Shown here: piece by piece, positions 24,924 through 33,912 of the stretch | Position numbering within the stretch: position 1 is the first letter of the stretch | Layout: each line of letters begins with the position of its first letter | From: Bacteroidota bacterium | GTDB taxonomy: Bacteria; Bacteroidota; Bacteroidia; Cytophagales; Cyclobacteriaceae | Direction of reading: 5' to 3' | Assembly: GCA_018267195.1 (NCBI GenBank) | Contig: JAFDYY010000003.1 | Location: forward strand, 1-46,685 | DNA length: 46,685 bases | Translations under genes and position numbers: made by a program | Notes under the pieces: generated by a model | What the model was told of the DNA's origin: nothing | Seen by the model: only the letters and a program-made list of their open reading frames with translations | Database searches by the model: none

Positions 24924-25877
24924 TCAGTCTAGAGATTGATTTAGTTTTTTTGCTTTGATAACAAGCTGTTCGTGCAGGGGCGCACTAACTCCTTCCACCA
25001 TATAAAACATGGGGTTGATGTGTTTTCCGTCTTTAATGATTTCGTAATGAAGATGCGGAGCTGCCGAACTGCCTGAATTTCCCACGGTGCCTATTATTTG
25101 GCCTTTCTTTACCTTCTGCCCCCAATTTATATTTACATTTTGTAGGTGTGCATACCGGCTAATAATTCCGTTCCCATGGTCAATATCAATGTAATTGCCT
25201 AAGCCGCCTTCGTTGGCAGCGTATTGAATGGCTGATACTTTTCCGTTTCCGGAAGCCAGCACATCGGTTCCTTTGGTAAAACTAAAATCAATACCATCGT
25301 GATGAAACTTCGCTTTATGAAACGGATTGATACGTATGCCAAAGCCTGAAATCAGGTTATCAGGAGTAATACCTGAAACGGGTACGCCACAAGGCGAATT
25401 AAAAAGCACCGGCAAATCAAGTTTATCAACCGAGGCGTATTCGCTCAATACATAATTTGTAGTTTCTGATTTTTCTTTGATCTGTGCCGACTTGGTTTGG
25501 AGATATTCGATCTGAGCCTCCGTATCATATTGATTGGGCAGGGATATAATGTTGTCGGTTACTTTTTCGGCCGGAGCTTCAAATAATTCCTGGTAAAGAT
25601 GCCCTTCTTTTTGCTGGAGGTCTTTCAGAAGACTGGCAGATTCATTTACCTGTCCGGTAAGGGAGGCTTTATAAACCACCAACTCGTTGTTTTCCTGACG
25701 AAGCGATTTCTCTGCGTCTGTTTCGATGAAGACATTTTGAAGCTGGTTGAGGGCGACAAAAAACAGGCAGGCAAAGGCCGAATAGGAGATGAATGAACTT
25801 AAAAGTCGCCAAACGGAGAACTGGACACGCTCATAACGCAGGGTTTTGGGGTTATATCGAAACTGAGGTTGAGGCAT
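24924..25877 (-). CDS. M23-family peptidoglycan metallopeptidase (first of a tandem pair)
   Basis: 317 residues with the same plan as the next gene: cytoplasmic N-terminus with FRYNPKTLRYERV, a membrane span (about residues 25-47), a coiled-coil stretch and a C-terminal LytM domain. The zinc ligands are intact (HHDGIDFSF and APHLHYEII), with RYAHLQNVNINWGQKVKKGQ between. The shared N-terminal motif Y-N-x-x-T-x-R-Y-E-x-V is found before the membrane span in both copies. That suggests a common cytoplasmic or membrane partner. It probably acts as a cell-wall hydrolase in growth or division. It is transcribed divergently from alaS (111 nt between starts). Confidence 0.92.
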   Translation of the reverse strand: MPQPQFRYNPKTLRYERVQFSVWRLLSSFISYSAFACLFFVALNQLQNVFIETDAEKSLRQENNELVVYKASLTGQVNESASLLKDLQQKEGHLYQELFEAPAEKVTDNIISLPNQYDTEAQIEYLQTKSAQIKEKSETTNYVLSEYASVDKLDLPVLFNSPCGVPVSGITPDNLISGFGIRINPFHKAKFHHDGIDFSFTKGTDVLASGNGKVSAIQYAANEGGLGNYIDIDHGNGIISRYAHLQNVNINWGQKVKKGQIIGTVGNSGSSAAPHLHYEIIKDGKHINPMFYMVEGVSAPLHEQLVIKAKKLNQSLD

Positions 25878-25988
25878 CCAATTAAATTTTTCCTTTTATT
25901 ATGGCCATTAGAACCCTAATTTTGGCCTTTTATTTATAAACAATTCGCAATATATAAAGTTTTTCTAACCCCTAACATCCCCTTTTCA

Positions 25989-28595
25989 ATGGATTGCAAC
26001 ACCATCAGGCGCAAATTTCTGGAGTTTTTTGAAAGTAAAGGACACAAAATAGTACCCTCGGCACCGCTTGTATTAAAAAATGACCCTACGCTGCTTTTTA
26101 CCAATTCAGGTATGGTGCAGTTTAAAGATAATTTTTTAGGACATTCTAAGCCCATATATAATAGAGTAGCCGATACTCAGAAATGTTTGCGCGTAAGTGG
26201 CAAACACAACGATTTAGAAGATGTAGGCCTTGATACCTACCACCACACTATGTTTGAAATGCTCGGCAACTGGAGTTTTGGCGATTATTTTAAAAAAGAA
26301 GCCATTGCCTGGGCATGGGAACTGCTGACGGAGGTTTACCAACTTCCTAAAGACCGATTGTACGTTACGGTTTTTGGAGGCGATAAGAACGACCACCTGC
26401 CGACTGATGCCGATGCCGAAAGCTTGTGGAAGCAACACATCGCTACCGACCGTATTTTATACGGGTCGAAAAAAGACAATTTTTGGGAAATGGGAGAGCA
26501 AGGGCCTTGCGGACCTTGTTCGGAAATTCACATTGACTTGCGCCCGGAAGCAGAAGTAAAAAACCAACCGGGAAAAGAGTTGGTAAATAACGACCACCCG
26601 CAGGTAGTAGAAATTTGGAATTTGGTGTTTATGGAGTTTAACCGGAAAGCCGATGGGTCTCTTGAAAAACTTCCTGCCCAACATGTAGATACCGGCATGG
26701 GCTTCGAGCGGTTGTGCATGGCCATACAACAAAAAACATCTAACTACGATACCGATGTATTCCGCCCTTTAATTGATTTTATTTCTCTTCATGCCGATTT
26801 GTACCGGTACGGAACCGATGCTAAAAAAGATATAGCGGTACGAGTCATGGCCGACCACATTCGGGCGGTGGCATTTGCTATTGCCGATGGCCAACTGCCG
26901 AGCAACACCGGAGCCGGCTATGTAATCAGGCGGATTTTAAGAAGGGCCGTGCGGTATGGTTTTTCGTATCTTCATTTTAAAGAACCCTTTATGCACCGGC
27001 TGGTGCCACTGCTGGCCTTGCAGCTAAAAGACGTTTTTCCTGAACTGCACCAACAAGAAGAATACGTAGCCCGTGTCGTGCACGAAGAAGAAATTTCGTT
27101 TTTGCGAACATTAGAAAAGGGACTCCGACTGATCGAAAATTATGATAAAACAATTTCCGGAGTTCAAGCATTTGAACTATATGATACGTTTGGTTTTCCG
27201 TTCGATCTGACCTCGCTTATTGCCCGCGAAAAAAATGGGACGGTTGATGAAAAAGGCTTCCATGAAGAAATGGCCAAACAAAAATCCCGGTCAAAAGCCG
27301 ATGCGGTCAAAGAAACCGGAGATTGGATTTTAACCGGAGAAGATAAAAAAACCGAGTTCATTGGCTATGATCATCTGGAGAGCGAAATCAAAATTGTAAA
27401 ATACCGGAAGATAAAACACAAGAACAAAGAACTTTTTCAGTTGGTCTTTGATAAAACTCCGTTTTATGCCGAAAGCGGTGGCCAGGTGGGCGATACCGGA
27501 GTAATTGAATCCGTGAACGAAAAAATAAACATAACCGATACTAAAAAAGAGAACGAACTGATTGTTCATTTCACGGAAAAACTACCCGAAAGTCTTTCAT
27601 CTGTTTTTATAGCCCGGGTAGATCAACCCAAACGCGAGTTAACCAAGAACAACCACTCGGCCACACATTTGCTTCATGCTGCGCTGCGGCAGGTGCTGGG
27701 CAAGCATGTGGAGCAAAAAGGATCATTGGTAAACGAAAAAAACCTTCGCTTCGATTTTTCCCATTTTGCCGCTCTAACCCCGGAAGAGATAGCTCGGGTA
27801 GAACGGATAGTCAACCAGAAAATCCGCGAAAATATTTTGTTGACCGAACAGCGCCATGTGCCCATCGAGCAGGCAAAAGCAATGGGGGCAATGGCTTTGT
27901 TTGGTGAAAAGTATGGTGAGTTTGTTCGCATGATTACATTCGATCCAAAATTTTCCGTAGAACTTTGCGGGGGTACACACGTGGCGGCTACAGGCCATAT
28001 TGGGTTGTTTAAAATGATATCTGAAAGTTCGGTGGCGGCCGGGGTGCGCAGGATTGAAGCGGTAACGGCTGAAGGAGCTCAAGAGTTTGTGAATGAATCG
28101 CTGGCACTTTTGACAGAAGTAAAATCGCTTTTGAAAAACCCAAAAGATACAGCCGCCTCGCTGCAAAACATGATCGAAGAAAAACAGACGTTGGAAAAAA
28201 AATTAGATACCCTGTACCAACAACAATCGAATGTGCTGAAAGACAGCCTGGCATTAAAGGCAGTAAAGAAAAAAGATTATACACTGATTTTAGACAAAGT
28301 AACGGTGCCCAATGCAGAGGCACTGAAAAACATTGCCTATGCGCTACGTAATCAATTTGATGACCTATTGCTGGTGCTGGCAGCGGATGTAGAGGGAAAG
28401 CCCCAGGTGGCAGTAATGATTGGCGAGAAACTGGCAGCTACCAATCAGTTTCATGCGGGTAACTTAGTAAAAGAACTGGCTAAAGAAATAGACGGAGGGG
28501 GAGGAGGACAACCTTTTTTTGCCACAGCCGGAGGTAAAAACCTAAGCGGGCTCGATGCCGTGTTAACAAAAGCTGCCTTATTGATTTCGCAATGA
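25989..28595 (+). CDS. alaS: Alanyl-tRNA synthetase
   Basis: 868 residues, the normal size. The class II catalytic core (FTNSGMVQFKDNFLG, motif 2 in RVADTQKCLRVSGKHNDLEDVG, TGMGFERL) is followed by the tRNA-recognition domain. The editing domain carries zinc residues H556 and H560 in NNHSATHLLH, and C660 and H664 in ELCGGTHV. The C-terminal DHHA1 domain includes the glycine run DGGGGGQPFFATAGG. It charges tRNA-Ala and clears mischarged Ser/Gly. The stop overlaps the gatB start as ATGA (28592-28595), so both translation genes are coupled. Confidence 0.97.
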   Translation: MDCNTIRRKFLEFFESKGHKIVPSAPLVLKNDPTLLFTNSGMVQFKDNFLGHSKPIYNRVADTQKCLRVSGKHNDLEDVGLDTYHHTMFEMLGNWSFGDYFKKEAIAWAWELLTEVYQLPKDRLYVTVFGGDKNDHLPTDADAESLWKQHIATDRILYGSKKDNFWEMGEQGPCGPCSEIHIDLRPEAEVKNQPGKELVNNDHPQVVEIWNLVFMEFNRKADGSLEKLPAQHVDTGMGFERLCMAIQQKTSNYDTDVFRPLIDFISLHADLYRYGTDAKKDIAVRVMADHIRAVAFAIADGQLPSNTGAGYVIRRILRRAVRYGFSYLHFKEPFMHRLVPLLALQLKDVFPELHQQEEYVARVVHEEEISFLRTLEKGLRLIENYDKTISGVQAFELYDTFGFPFDLTSLIAREKNGTVDEKGFHEEMAKQKSRSKADAVKETGDWILTGEDKKTEFIGYDHLESEIKIVKYRKIKHKNKELFQLVFDKTPFYAESGGQVGDTGVIESVNEKINITDTKKENELIVHFTEKLPESLSSVFIARVDQPKRELTKNNHSATHLLHAALRQVLGKHVEQKGSLVNEKNLRFDFSHFAALTPEEIARVERIVNQKIRENILLTEQRHVPIEQAKAMGAMALFGEKYGEFVRMITFDPKFSVELCGGTHVAATGHIGLFKMISESSVAAGVRRIEAVTAEGAQEFVNESLALLTEVKSLLKNPKDTAASLQNMIEEKQTLEKKLDTLYQQQSNVLKDSLALKAVKKKDYTLILDKVTVPNAEALKNIAYALRNQFDDLLLVLAADVEGKPQVAVMIGEKLAATNQFHAGNLVKELAKEIDGGGGGQPFFATAGGKNLSGLDAVLTKAALLISQ

Positions 28596-30061
28596 TAGAT
28601 CGGGTAGCTGAAAAGTATGAAATAGTGGTGGGGTTAGAAGTCCATGCACAATTACGCACGCGCAGTAAAATATTTAATTCAGACCCGGCTTCTTATGGGG
28701 GCACACCGAACTCTCAGGTGGGGGTAATTACGCTGGCACACCCCGGTACATTACCCAAACAAAACAAGTTGGTTGTTGAATATGCCGTGAAAATGGGATT
28801 GGCCTGCCATGCTGCCATTTCGCGTCATCAGATCTTTGACCGAAAAAATTATTTTTACCCTGACCTGCCCAAAGGATATCAGATTACGCAAGACCGTACG
28901 CCTATTTGTCGGGGCGGATACATTTCGATTAAAACAAAAGAGGGAAAAGAAAAAAATATTTTATTGAACCGGATTCATCTGGAAGAAGACGCAGGCAAAT
29001 CCATCCATCCGGAAAATGAGGAAGTTACGCTGCTGGATTTTAACCGTGCCGGTGTGCCTTTGATTGAAGTAGTAACTGAACCGGAGATTCATACTTCCGA
29101 AGAAGCTGCATTGGTATTGATGGAAATACGCAAACTGGTTCGCTATCTTGAAATCTGCGATGGCAATATGGAAGAAGGTTCGCTGCGCTGCGATGCCAAT
29201 ATATCAGTAAGACAGAAGGGGCATTCAGCTTTAGGTAAAAAAGTAGAAATTAAAAATATGAACTCCTTTAAGAACGTGCAGCGGGCTATTGATTATGAGG
29301 CAACCCGGCAAATAGCGTTATTGGAAAAAGAGGAGCCGGTAATTTCTGAAACACGTACGTTTAATATGCATGACGGCAAAACGTATGCTATGCGCACAAA
29401 GGAAGAATTAAATGACTATCGTTATTTTCCGGATCCTGATTTGAGTCCGGTAGAAATATCGGATGAATGGCTGCATCATATTCAATCTCTTATGCCAGCC
29501 TTGCCAAACGATCTGAAAGAAAAATTTATACATCGCTACCAACTTTCCGAATACGAGGCACAAGTGCTGACGGAAGAAAAAGAAGTGGCATTGTATTTCG
29601 AGAAATTGTGTGCGGCCAACGGGCTATTTAAAGAAAACGCTAATTGGATGATGGGGCCGGTAAAAGCCGTACTCAATCAACAGAAATGGTCGATGCCGGA
29701 TTTTCAACTCGCACCGGCAACATTGGCTGAACTGATACGTGGTATAGCCGATAAAAAAATAGGCTATACCACAGCCGTACAACAACTTTTTCCCCATTTA
29801 CTCAAGTTTCCGCAGGCCGATGTCATGCAAACCGCAAAAGAGTTAAATTTGCTGCTGGTAAATGATGCCGGTGAACTGGATGAATTAATTGCCGAAATAG
29901 TAAAAGAATTTCCGCTCAAAGTAGAAGAGTACCAGAAAGGTAAAAAAGGCATTGTAACCATGTTTATGGGCGAGCTAAAAAAAAGAAGCCATAGACAGGT
30001 TGATTATAAATTGGCCAGTGAGAAGCTGATAAAGAAACTATCTCAAACCGGAGTGCGTTAG
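28592..30061 (+). CDS. gatB: Asp/Glu-tRNA amidotransferase subunit GatB
   Basis: 489 residues, the usual length. The signature KYEIVVGLEVHAQLRTRSKIFN opens the kinase-like domain. GVPLIEVVTEPEIHTSEEA, MEEGSLRCDANISVR and KVEIKNMNSFKNVQRAIDYE are diagnostic, and a helical GatB/YqeY tail ends the protein. It activates Glu-tRNA(Gln), or Asp-tRNA(Asn), by phosphorylation so that GatA-derived ammonia can amidate it. Neither gatA nor gatC is in the window. Translational coupling to alaS by a 4-nt overlap groups two tRNA-charging functions. Confidence 0.97.
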   Translation: MIDRVAEKYEIVVGLEVHAQLRTRSKIFNSDPASYGGTPNSQVGVITLAHPGTLPKQNKLVVEYAVKMGLACHAAISRHQIFDRKNYFYPDLPKGYQITQDRTPICRGGYISIKTKEGKEKNILLNRIHLEEDAGKSIHPENEEVTLLDFNRAGVPLIEVVTEPEIHTSEEAALVLMEIRKLVRYLEICDGNMEEGSLRCDANISVRQKGHSALGKKVEIKNMNSFKNVQRAIDYEATRQIALLEKEEPVISETRTFNMHDGKTYAMRTKEELNDYRYFPDPDLSPVEISDEWLHHIQSLMPALPNDLKEKFIHRYQLSEYEAQVLTEEKEVALYFEKLCAANGLFKENANWMMGPVKAVLNQQKWSMPDFQLAPATLAELIRGIADKKIGYTTAVQQLFPHLLKFPQADVMQTAKELNLLLVNDAGELDELIAEIVKEFPLKVEEYQKGKKGIVTMFMGELKKRSHRQVDYKLASEKLIKKLSQTGVR

Positions 30062-30107
30062 CGGATAGAAAAGGATATAGAGACATTATTACTTAATTTA
30101 TTTTTTT

Positions 30108-31238
30108 ATGAAATTATTTGCAGTTTCTTTTTTGTTTTTGATTTCGCTGGGCTGCAGCCCCGAAAAAAAAACGGCTGAGGAGGCCAACGGTTGGGATGTC
30201 GTGCTGAAAGGAAAAGTAAATTTTCCACAACCAGGCGATATTCAAATTCAAGCCTCACAGAACGGTACCCCCGAAACCATTACACTTAATAAAGACAACA
30301 CGTTTACCAAAACGCTACACTTAACGGAGCCAAGTGTTTATGGAATCAATTTTTATGGAAAACAGGCTGTAAATATTATGGTGGACCACAGCACCATAGA
30401 ACTAACGGTGGATGGTAACAACCAGCAGGGGGCAGTTGAAATTAAAGGTTCGCCCGATCATGATCTGTACCAGAAAGTGCAGGGAATGTTTCAGGAATTA
30501 CAAAACGCACCAACCTTAAAAAAAATTGAAACGGATTTTCAGGCAGCCGCCAATGCTAAAAATGAACAACGAATGGAGGAACTACGCGGAGCGTATATAA
30601 AAGAACTTGAAAAAGAACAACAAAAAATTATCGGCTTTTTGAAACAACAACAAGCTTCATTAGCACTTTACTATTTGTTGCAAGACCCCAACCTGGTAGA
30701 TAAAGACAAAAATGTAGATCTGTTTACCACAGCCTTAGATAAATTTAAGAAGAGTTGGCCCAACTACCGCTACACCAAAGAGTTTAGCGATTTGGTGAGC
30801 AAGCTAAAAGTAACGGCAGTAGGGCAAATGGCGCCCGAGATAGCTCTGCCCGATCCAAATGGAAATGTAGTAAAACTCTCTTCGCTGCGGGGCAAATATG
30901 TACTCATCGATTTCTGGGCTAAGTGGTGCGGTCCATGCCGTAGAGAAAACCCTAACGTAGTAAAAGCATACCACAAATTTAAGAGTAAAGGATTTGAAGT
31001 GTTTTCTGTTTCGCTGGATCGCACCAAAGAAGATTGGCTTCAAGCCATTAAAGAAGATGGGTTGGTGTGGACACACGTCTCAGATTTGAAATACTTCGAT
31101 TCGCAGGCGGCCAAAGATTATAATATCAGTGCTATTCCGTACTCTATTTTATTAGATAAAGACGGAAAGATTGTAGCTAAAAATTTACGAGGGCCGGCTC
31201 TCGAACGAAAACTAGAAGAGGTACTGGGAAAAATTTAG
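30108..31238 (+). CDS. TlpA-like thioredoxin lipoprotein with DUF4369 domain
   Basis: 376 residues. The N-terminus MKLFAVSFLFLISLGCSPEKK is a lipoprotein signal with lipidated Cys at 16. A DUF4369-type beta domain (residues about 30-125, VVLKGKVNFPQPGDIQIQAS) and a helical linker come next. The TlpA/ResA-type thioredoxin domain is C-terminal, with C274-G-P-C277 in FWAKWCGPCRREN and cis-Pro in ISAIPYSILLDKDGK. It should be a periplasmic thiol reductase anchored to a membrane. Compared with the 3306-4781 protein it has CGPC instead of CGHC and no DUF5106 middle, so the two are probably distinct in function. Confidence 0.9.
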   Translation: MKLFAVSFLFLISLGCSPEKKTAEEANGWDVVLKGKVNFPQPGDIQIQASQNGTPETITLNKDNTFTKTLHLTEPSVYGINFYGKQAVNIMVDHSTIELTVDGNNQQGAVEIKGSPDHDLYQKVQGMFQELQNAPTLKKIETDFQAAANAKNEQRMEELRGAYIKELEKEQQKIIGFLKQQQASLALYYLLQDPNLVDKDKNVDLFTTALDKFKKSWPNYRYTKEFSDLVSKLKVTAVGQMAPEIALPDPNGNVVKLSSLRGKYVLIDFWAKWCGPCRRENPNVVKAYHKFKSKGFEVFSVSLDRTKEDWLQAIKEDGLVWTHVSDLKYFDSQAAKDYNISAIPYSILLDKDGKIVAKNLRGPALERKLEEVLGKI

Positions 31239-31262
31239 ATAATGCCTTCCTCTTTTAATCTT

Positions 31263-31270
31263 TATTTTTG
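31263..31270 (+). promoter_or_regulatory. -7 promoter element TATTTTTG of accA
   Basis: A perfect TAnnTTTG match 19 nt upstream of the ATG at 31290, implying a leader of about 13 nt. It lies in the 51-nt gap behind the TlpA-like gene; no clear -33 box is seen. Confidence 0.45.
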
Positions 31271-31289
31271 CTTTTAAAACACATATCGA

Positions 31290-32240
31290 ATGAACCTACT
31301 GGATTTTGAAAAACCAATTGCCGAGTTAGAAACCAAACTGGCCGATATGAAACAACTGGCCGATGGCAGCGATGAATCGGTTCATCAAGCCATACGAGCC
31401 CTTGAAAACAAAATTATAGACTTGAAAAAAGAAACGTTTGAAAACCTGACCGGCTGGCAACGCGTGCAACTCTCACGTCACCCCGACAGACCCTATACCC
31501 TTGATTATATTTACGAGATTACTACCGATTTTATTGAATTGTTTGGCGACCGCACCGTAGCTGATGACAAAGCAATGGTGGGCGGATTCGGCTCGGTAGA
31601 CGGGCAAACGTTTATGTTCATCGGTCAGCAAAAAGGAAGAAATACCAAGCAGCGGCAAACCCGCAATTTTGGTATGGCTAACCCCGAAGGCTACCGAAAG
31701 GCATTGCGGCTGATGAAGCTGGCAGAAAAATTTAATAAACCCATTGTTACCCTTATTGATACACCTGGTGCTTTTCCGGGGCTGGAAGCTGAGGAACGTG
31801 GGCAAGGCGAAGCCATTGCCCGAAACATTAAAGAAATGTTTATGCTTAAAGTACCGGTTATTTGCATCATCATTGGCGAAGGGGCTTCGGGCGGAGCATT
31901 GGGTATTGCCATTGGCGACCGTGTGCTGATGCTCGAGAACTCTTGGTATTCTGTTATTTCACCCGAAAACTGTTCTGCAATTTTGTGGCGCAGTTGGGAT
32001 TTTAAAGAACAAGCTGCCGAACTTTTGAAACTCTCATCCAAGGATATGTACTCTCTTAAATTGATTGATGGTGTTGTTAAAGAACCCCTCGGAGGCGCGC
32101 ATACCAATGTAAAAGCGATGGCCGATGCCGTGAAGAAAGCCATCCTTGATAATTTTGCTGAACTCAATAAACTTTCTGCTCGCGAGCGGATTACCCAACG
32201 CATAGATAAATTCGGTGCCATGGGGGTAGTTAAAGAATAA
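31290..32240 (+). CDS. accA: Acetyl-CoA carboxylase carboxyltransferase subunit alpha
   Basis: 316 residues, typical for AccA. The N-terminal helical region [24 protein letters not shown] is followed by the family signature [19 protein letters not shown]. The crotonase-like core has [68 protein letters not shown] and [11 protein letters not shown]. It transfers the carboxyl group from carboxybiotin to acetyl-CoA, the first step of fatty-acid synthesis. The accD and accBC genes are elsewhere. Biotin protein ligase birA is also in this window (43792-44550). Confidence 0.97.
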   Translation: MNLLDFEKPIAELETKLADMKQLADGSDESVHQAIRALENKIIDLKKETFENLTGWQRVQLSRHPDRPYTLDYIYEITTDFIELFGDRTVADDKAMVGGFGSVDGQTFMFIGQQKGRNTKQRQTRNFGMANPEGYRKALRLMKLAEKFNKPIVTLIDTPGAFPGLEAEERGQGEAIARNIKEMFMLKVPVICIIIGEGASGGALGIAIGDRVLMLENSWYSVISPENCSAILWRSWDFKEQAAELLKLSSKDMYSLKLIDGVVKEPLGGAHTNVKAMADAVKKAILDNFAELNKLSARERITQRIDKFGAMGVVKE

Positions 32241-32306
32241 TTCACGAGTCCCCGCTTTAGTATTCTGAATTATTCGGACATTTAGTTTGAAACAAGCTCA
32301 ATCAGG

Positions 32307-33149
32307 ATGCAACTGCACATAATCAACACCGGTTTTTTTAAACTTGACGGAGGCGCCATGTTTGGCGTAGTGCCCAAAACGATATGGCAAAAAACGAACC
32401 CGGCCGATGCCAACAACCTATGTACCTGGGCCATGCGTAGTTTGTTGATTGAAGACGGAAATCAATTGATTTTAATTGATAACGGCATTGGCAATAAACA
32501 AAGCACCGAGTTTTTTAAACATTATTATTTACATGGGGATGACTCACTCACTAAAAGTTTGCACACTTGTGGTTTCAGCGAAGAGGATGTTACCGATATG
32601 TTTCTTACACATTTACACTTCGATCATTGCGGGGGCGGTGTAAAAAAAGAAAACGACAAACTCCAGCTTGTTTTTAAAAAGGCAGTGTATTGGAGTAACG
32701 AAGCGCATTGGCAATGGGCTACACAGCCCAACGCCCGCGAGAAAGCCAGCTTCTTAAAAGAAAATATTTTACCCATGCAGGAAAGCGGGCATCTTCAATT
32801 TATAAACGAAAAAGATAACCATTCCCCGTTTAATGATGTGGAAATTTTTTATGCTTCGGGCCATACCGATAAAATGATGATACCGAAGATCAGGTATAAA
32901 AAACACACTATTTGTTACATGGCCGATTTGTTGCCATCAACAGGCCATATTCCATTGCCGTATGTAATGGGGTATGACACCCGGCCGTTGCTTACTTTGG
33001 CAGAAAAAGAAAAATTTTTAAAAGAAGCAGCCGCCAATAATTACATTTTGTTTTTAGAGCACGACTCGGTTAATGAATGTTGTACGGTAAAAGAAACCGA
33101 GCGGGGCGTGAGACTGGATCAAACATTTTCTTTGAAAGAAATTCTGTAA
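32307..33149 (+). CDS. Metallo-beta-lactamase-fold hydrolase
   Basis: 280 residues, no signal peptide. The metal motif is H102-L-H104-F-D106-H107 in FLTHLHFDHCGGGV; the later ligands are in YASGHTDKMM and, near the end, FLEHDSVNEC. The KLDGGAMFGVVPKTIW opening is typical of the quorum-quenching-lactonase-like and related MBL hydrolases, but the substrate cannot be called. It begins a tight plus-strand cluster: the patatin gene starts 1 nt after its stop. Confidence 0.9.
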   Translation: MQLHIINTGFFKLDGGAMFGVVPKTIWQKTNPADANNLCTWAMRSLLIEDGNQLILIDNGIGNKQSTEFFKHYYLHGDDSLTKSLHTCGFSEEDVTDMFLTHLHFDHCGGGVKKENDKLQLVFKKAVYWSNEAHWQWATQPNAREKASFLKENILPMQESGHLQFINEKDNHSPFNDVEIFYASGHTDKMMIPKIRYKKHTICYMADLLPSTGHIPLPYVMGYDTRPLLTLAEKEKFLKEAAANNYILFLEHDSVNECCTVKETERGVRLDQTFSLKEIL

Positions 33150-33150
33150 A

Positions 33151-33912
33151 ATGAAAATCGGGTTGGCGTTGTCGGGAGGAGGGGCGCGAGGCATTGCCCA
33201 CATTGGTGTGCTCAAAGCGTTGGAAGAAATGGGAGTGAGTATTTCGGTTATCTCCGGAACCAGTGCCGGCTCCATTGTGGCTTCTCTTTATGCTTACGGC
33301 CTAAAACCCGATCAGATTTTAGAACAAGTAACCCGGCTTAGTTTACGCAAGTCAGTAAAGCCGGCCTGGTCTATGGCTGGGTTGCTCAACTTAGATGGCC
33401 TGCGAGAATTAATTCTGAAAAATATCCCTGAGAATAATTTTAATGCGTTGAAAATCGCACTAACGGTGTCGGCTACCGATATTCGTCAGGGTGTGGCCAC
33501 CTACTTTACATCGGGTGAGTTGGCAACGGCTGTAGTTTCTTCATGCAGTATTCCGGTGATCTTCAATCCGGTTCAGTTTAATGGCAGCGTGTATGTAGAT
33601 GGAGGTCTGCTCGATAATTTACCGGCCGGGTGCATTAAAGATAAATGCGATTTTCTGATTGGTTCGCATTGCAATGAAATCAGCAAGGAGTTCGATCCTA
33701 AAAATTTTAAAAATGTAATTGAACGCAGTTTGCTTATCGCCATTTATGCCAATACCCAGCAGAGCCAAGCACTGTGCCATGTCTCCATTGCTCCGCCCAA
33801 CATGGATCGCTTTACCGTTTTTGATATTGGAAAAGCCAAAGAAATTTTTGAAGTTGGATATCAGTTTACCCGATCTAATTTTAAACCAGAAAATTTTCAC
33901 CCGAGTGTATGA
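33151..33912 (+). CDS. Patatin-like phospholipase
   Basis: 253 residues, a short single-domain patatin (RssA-like size). The oxyanion glycine loop is SGGGARGIAHIGVLKAL (G9-G14), the nucleophile S38 sits in ISGTSAGSIVASLYAYG, and the catalytic Asp is D150 in YVDGGLLDNLP. It hydrolyses acyl esters, probably of membrane lipids, in the cytoplasm or at the inner membrane (no signal peptide). The stop overlaps the hutU start by 4 nt (ATGA, 33909-33912). Members of this short type are otherwise uncharacterised. Confidence 0.93.
   Translation: MKIGLALSGGGARGIAHIGVLKALEEMGVSISVISGTSAGSIVASLYAYGLKPDQILEQVTRLSLRKSVKPAWSMAGLLNLDGLRELILKNIPENNFNALKIALTVSATDIRQGVATYFTSGELATAVVSSCSIPVIFNPVQFNGSVYVDGGLLDNLPAGCIKDKCDFLIGSHCNEISKEFDPKNFKNVIERSLLIAIYANTQQSQALCHVSIAPPNMDRFTVFDIGKAKEIFEVGYQFTRSNFKPENFHPSV

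Noticed and set aside
31691..32245. 184-codon minus-strand ORF opposite accA
   Set aside because: Antisense to a well-conserved gene and lacking any domain pattern.
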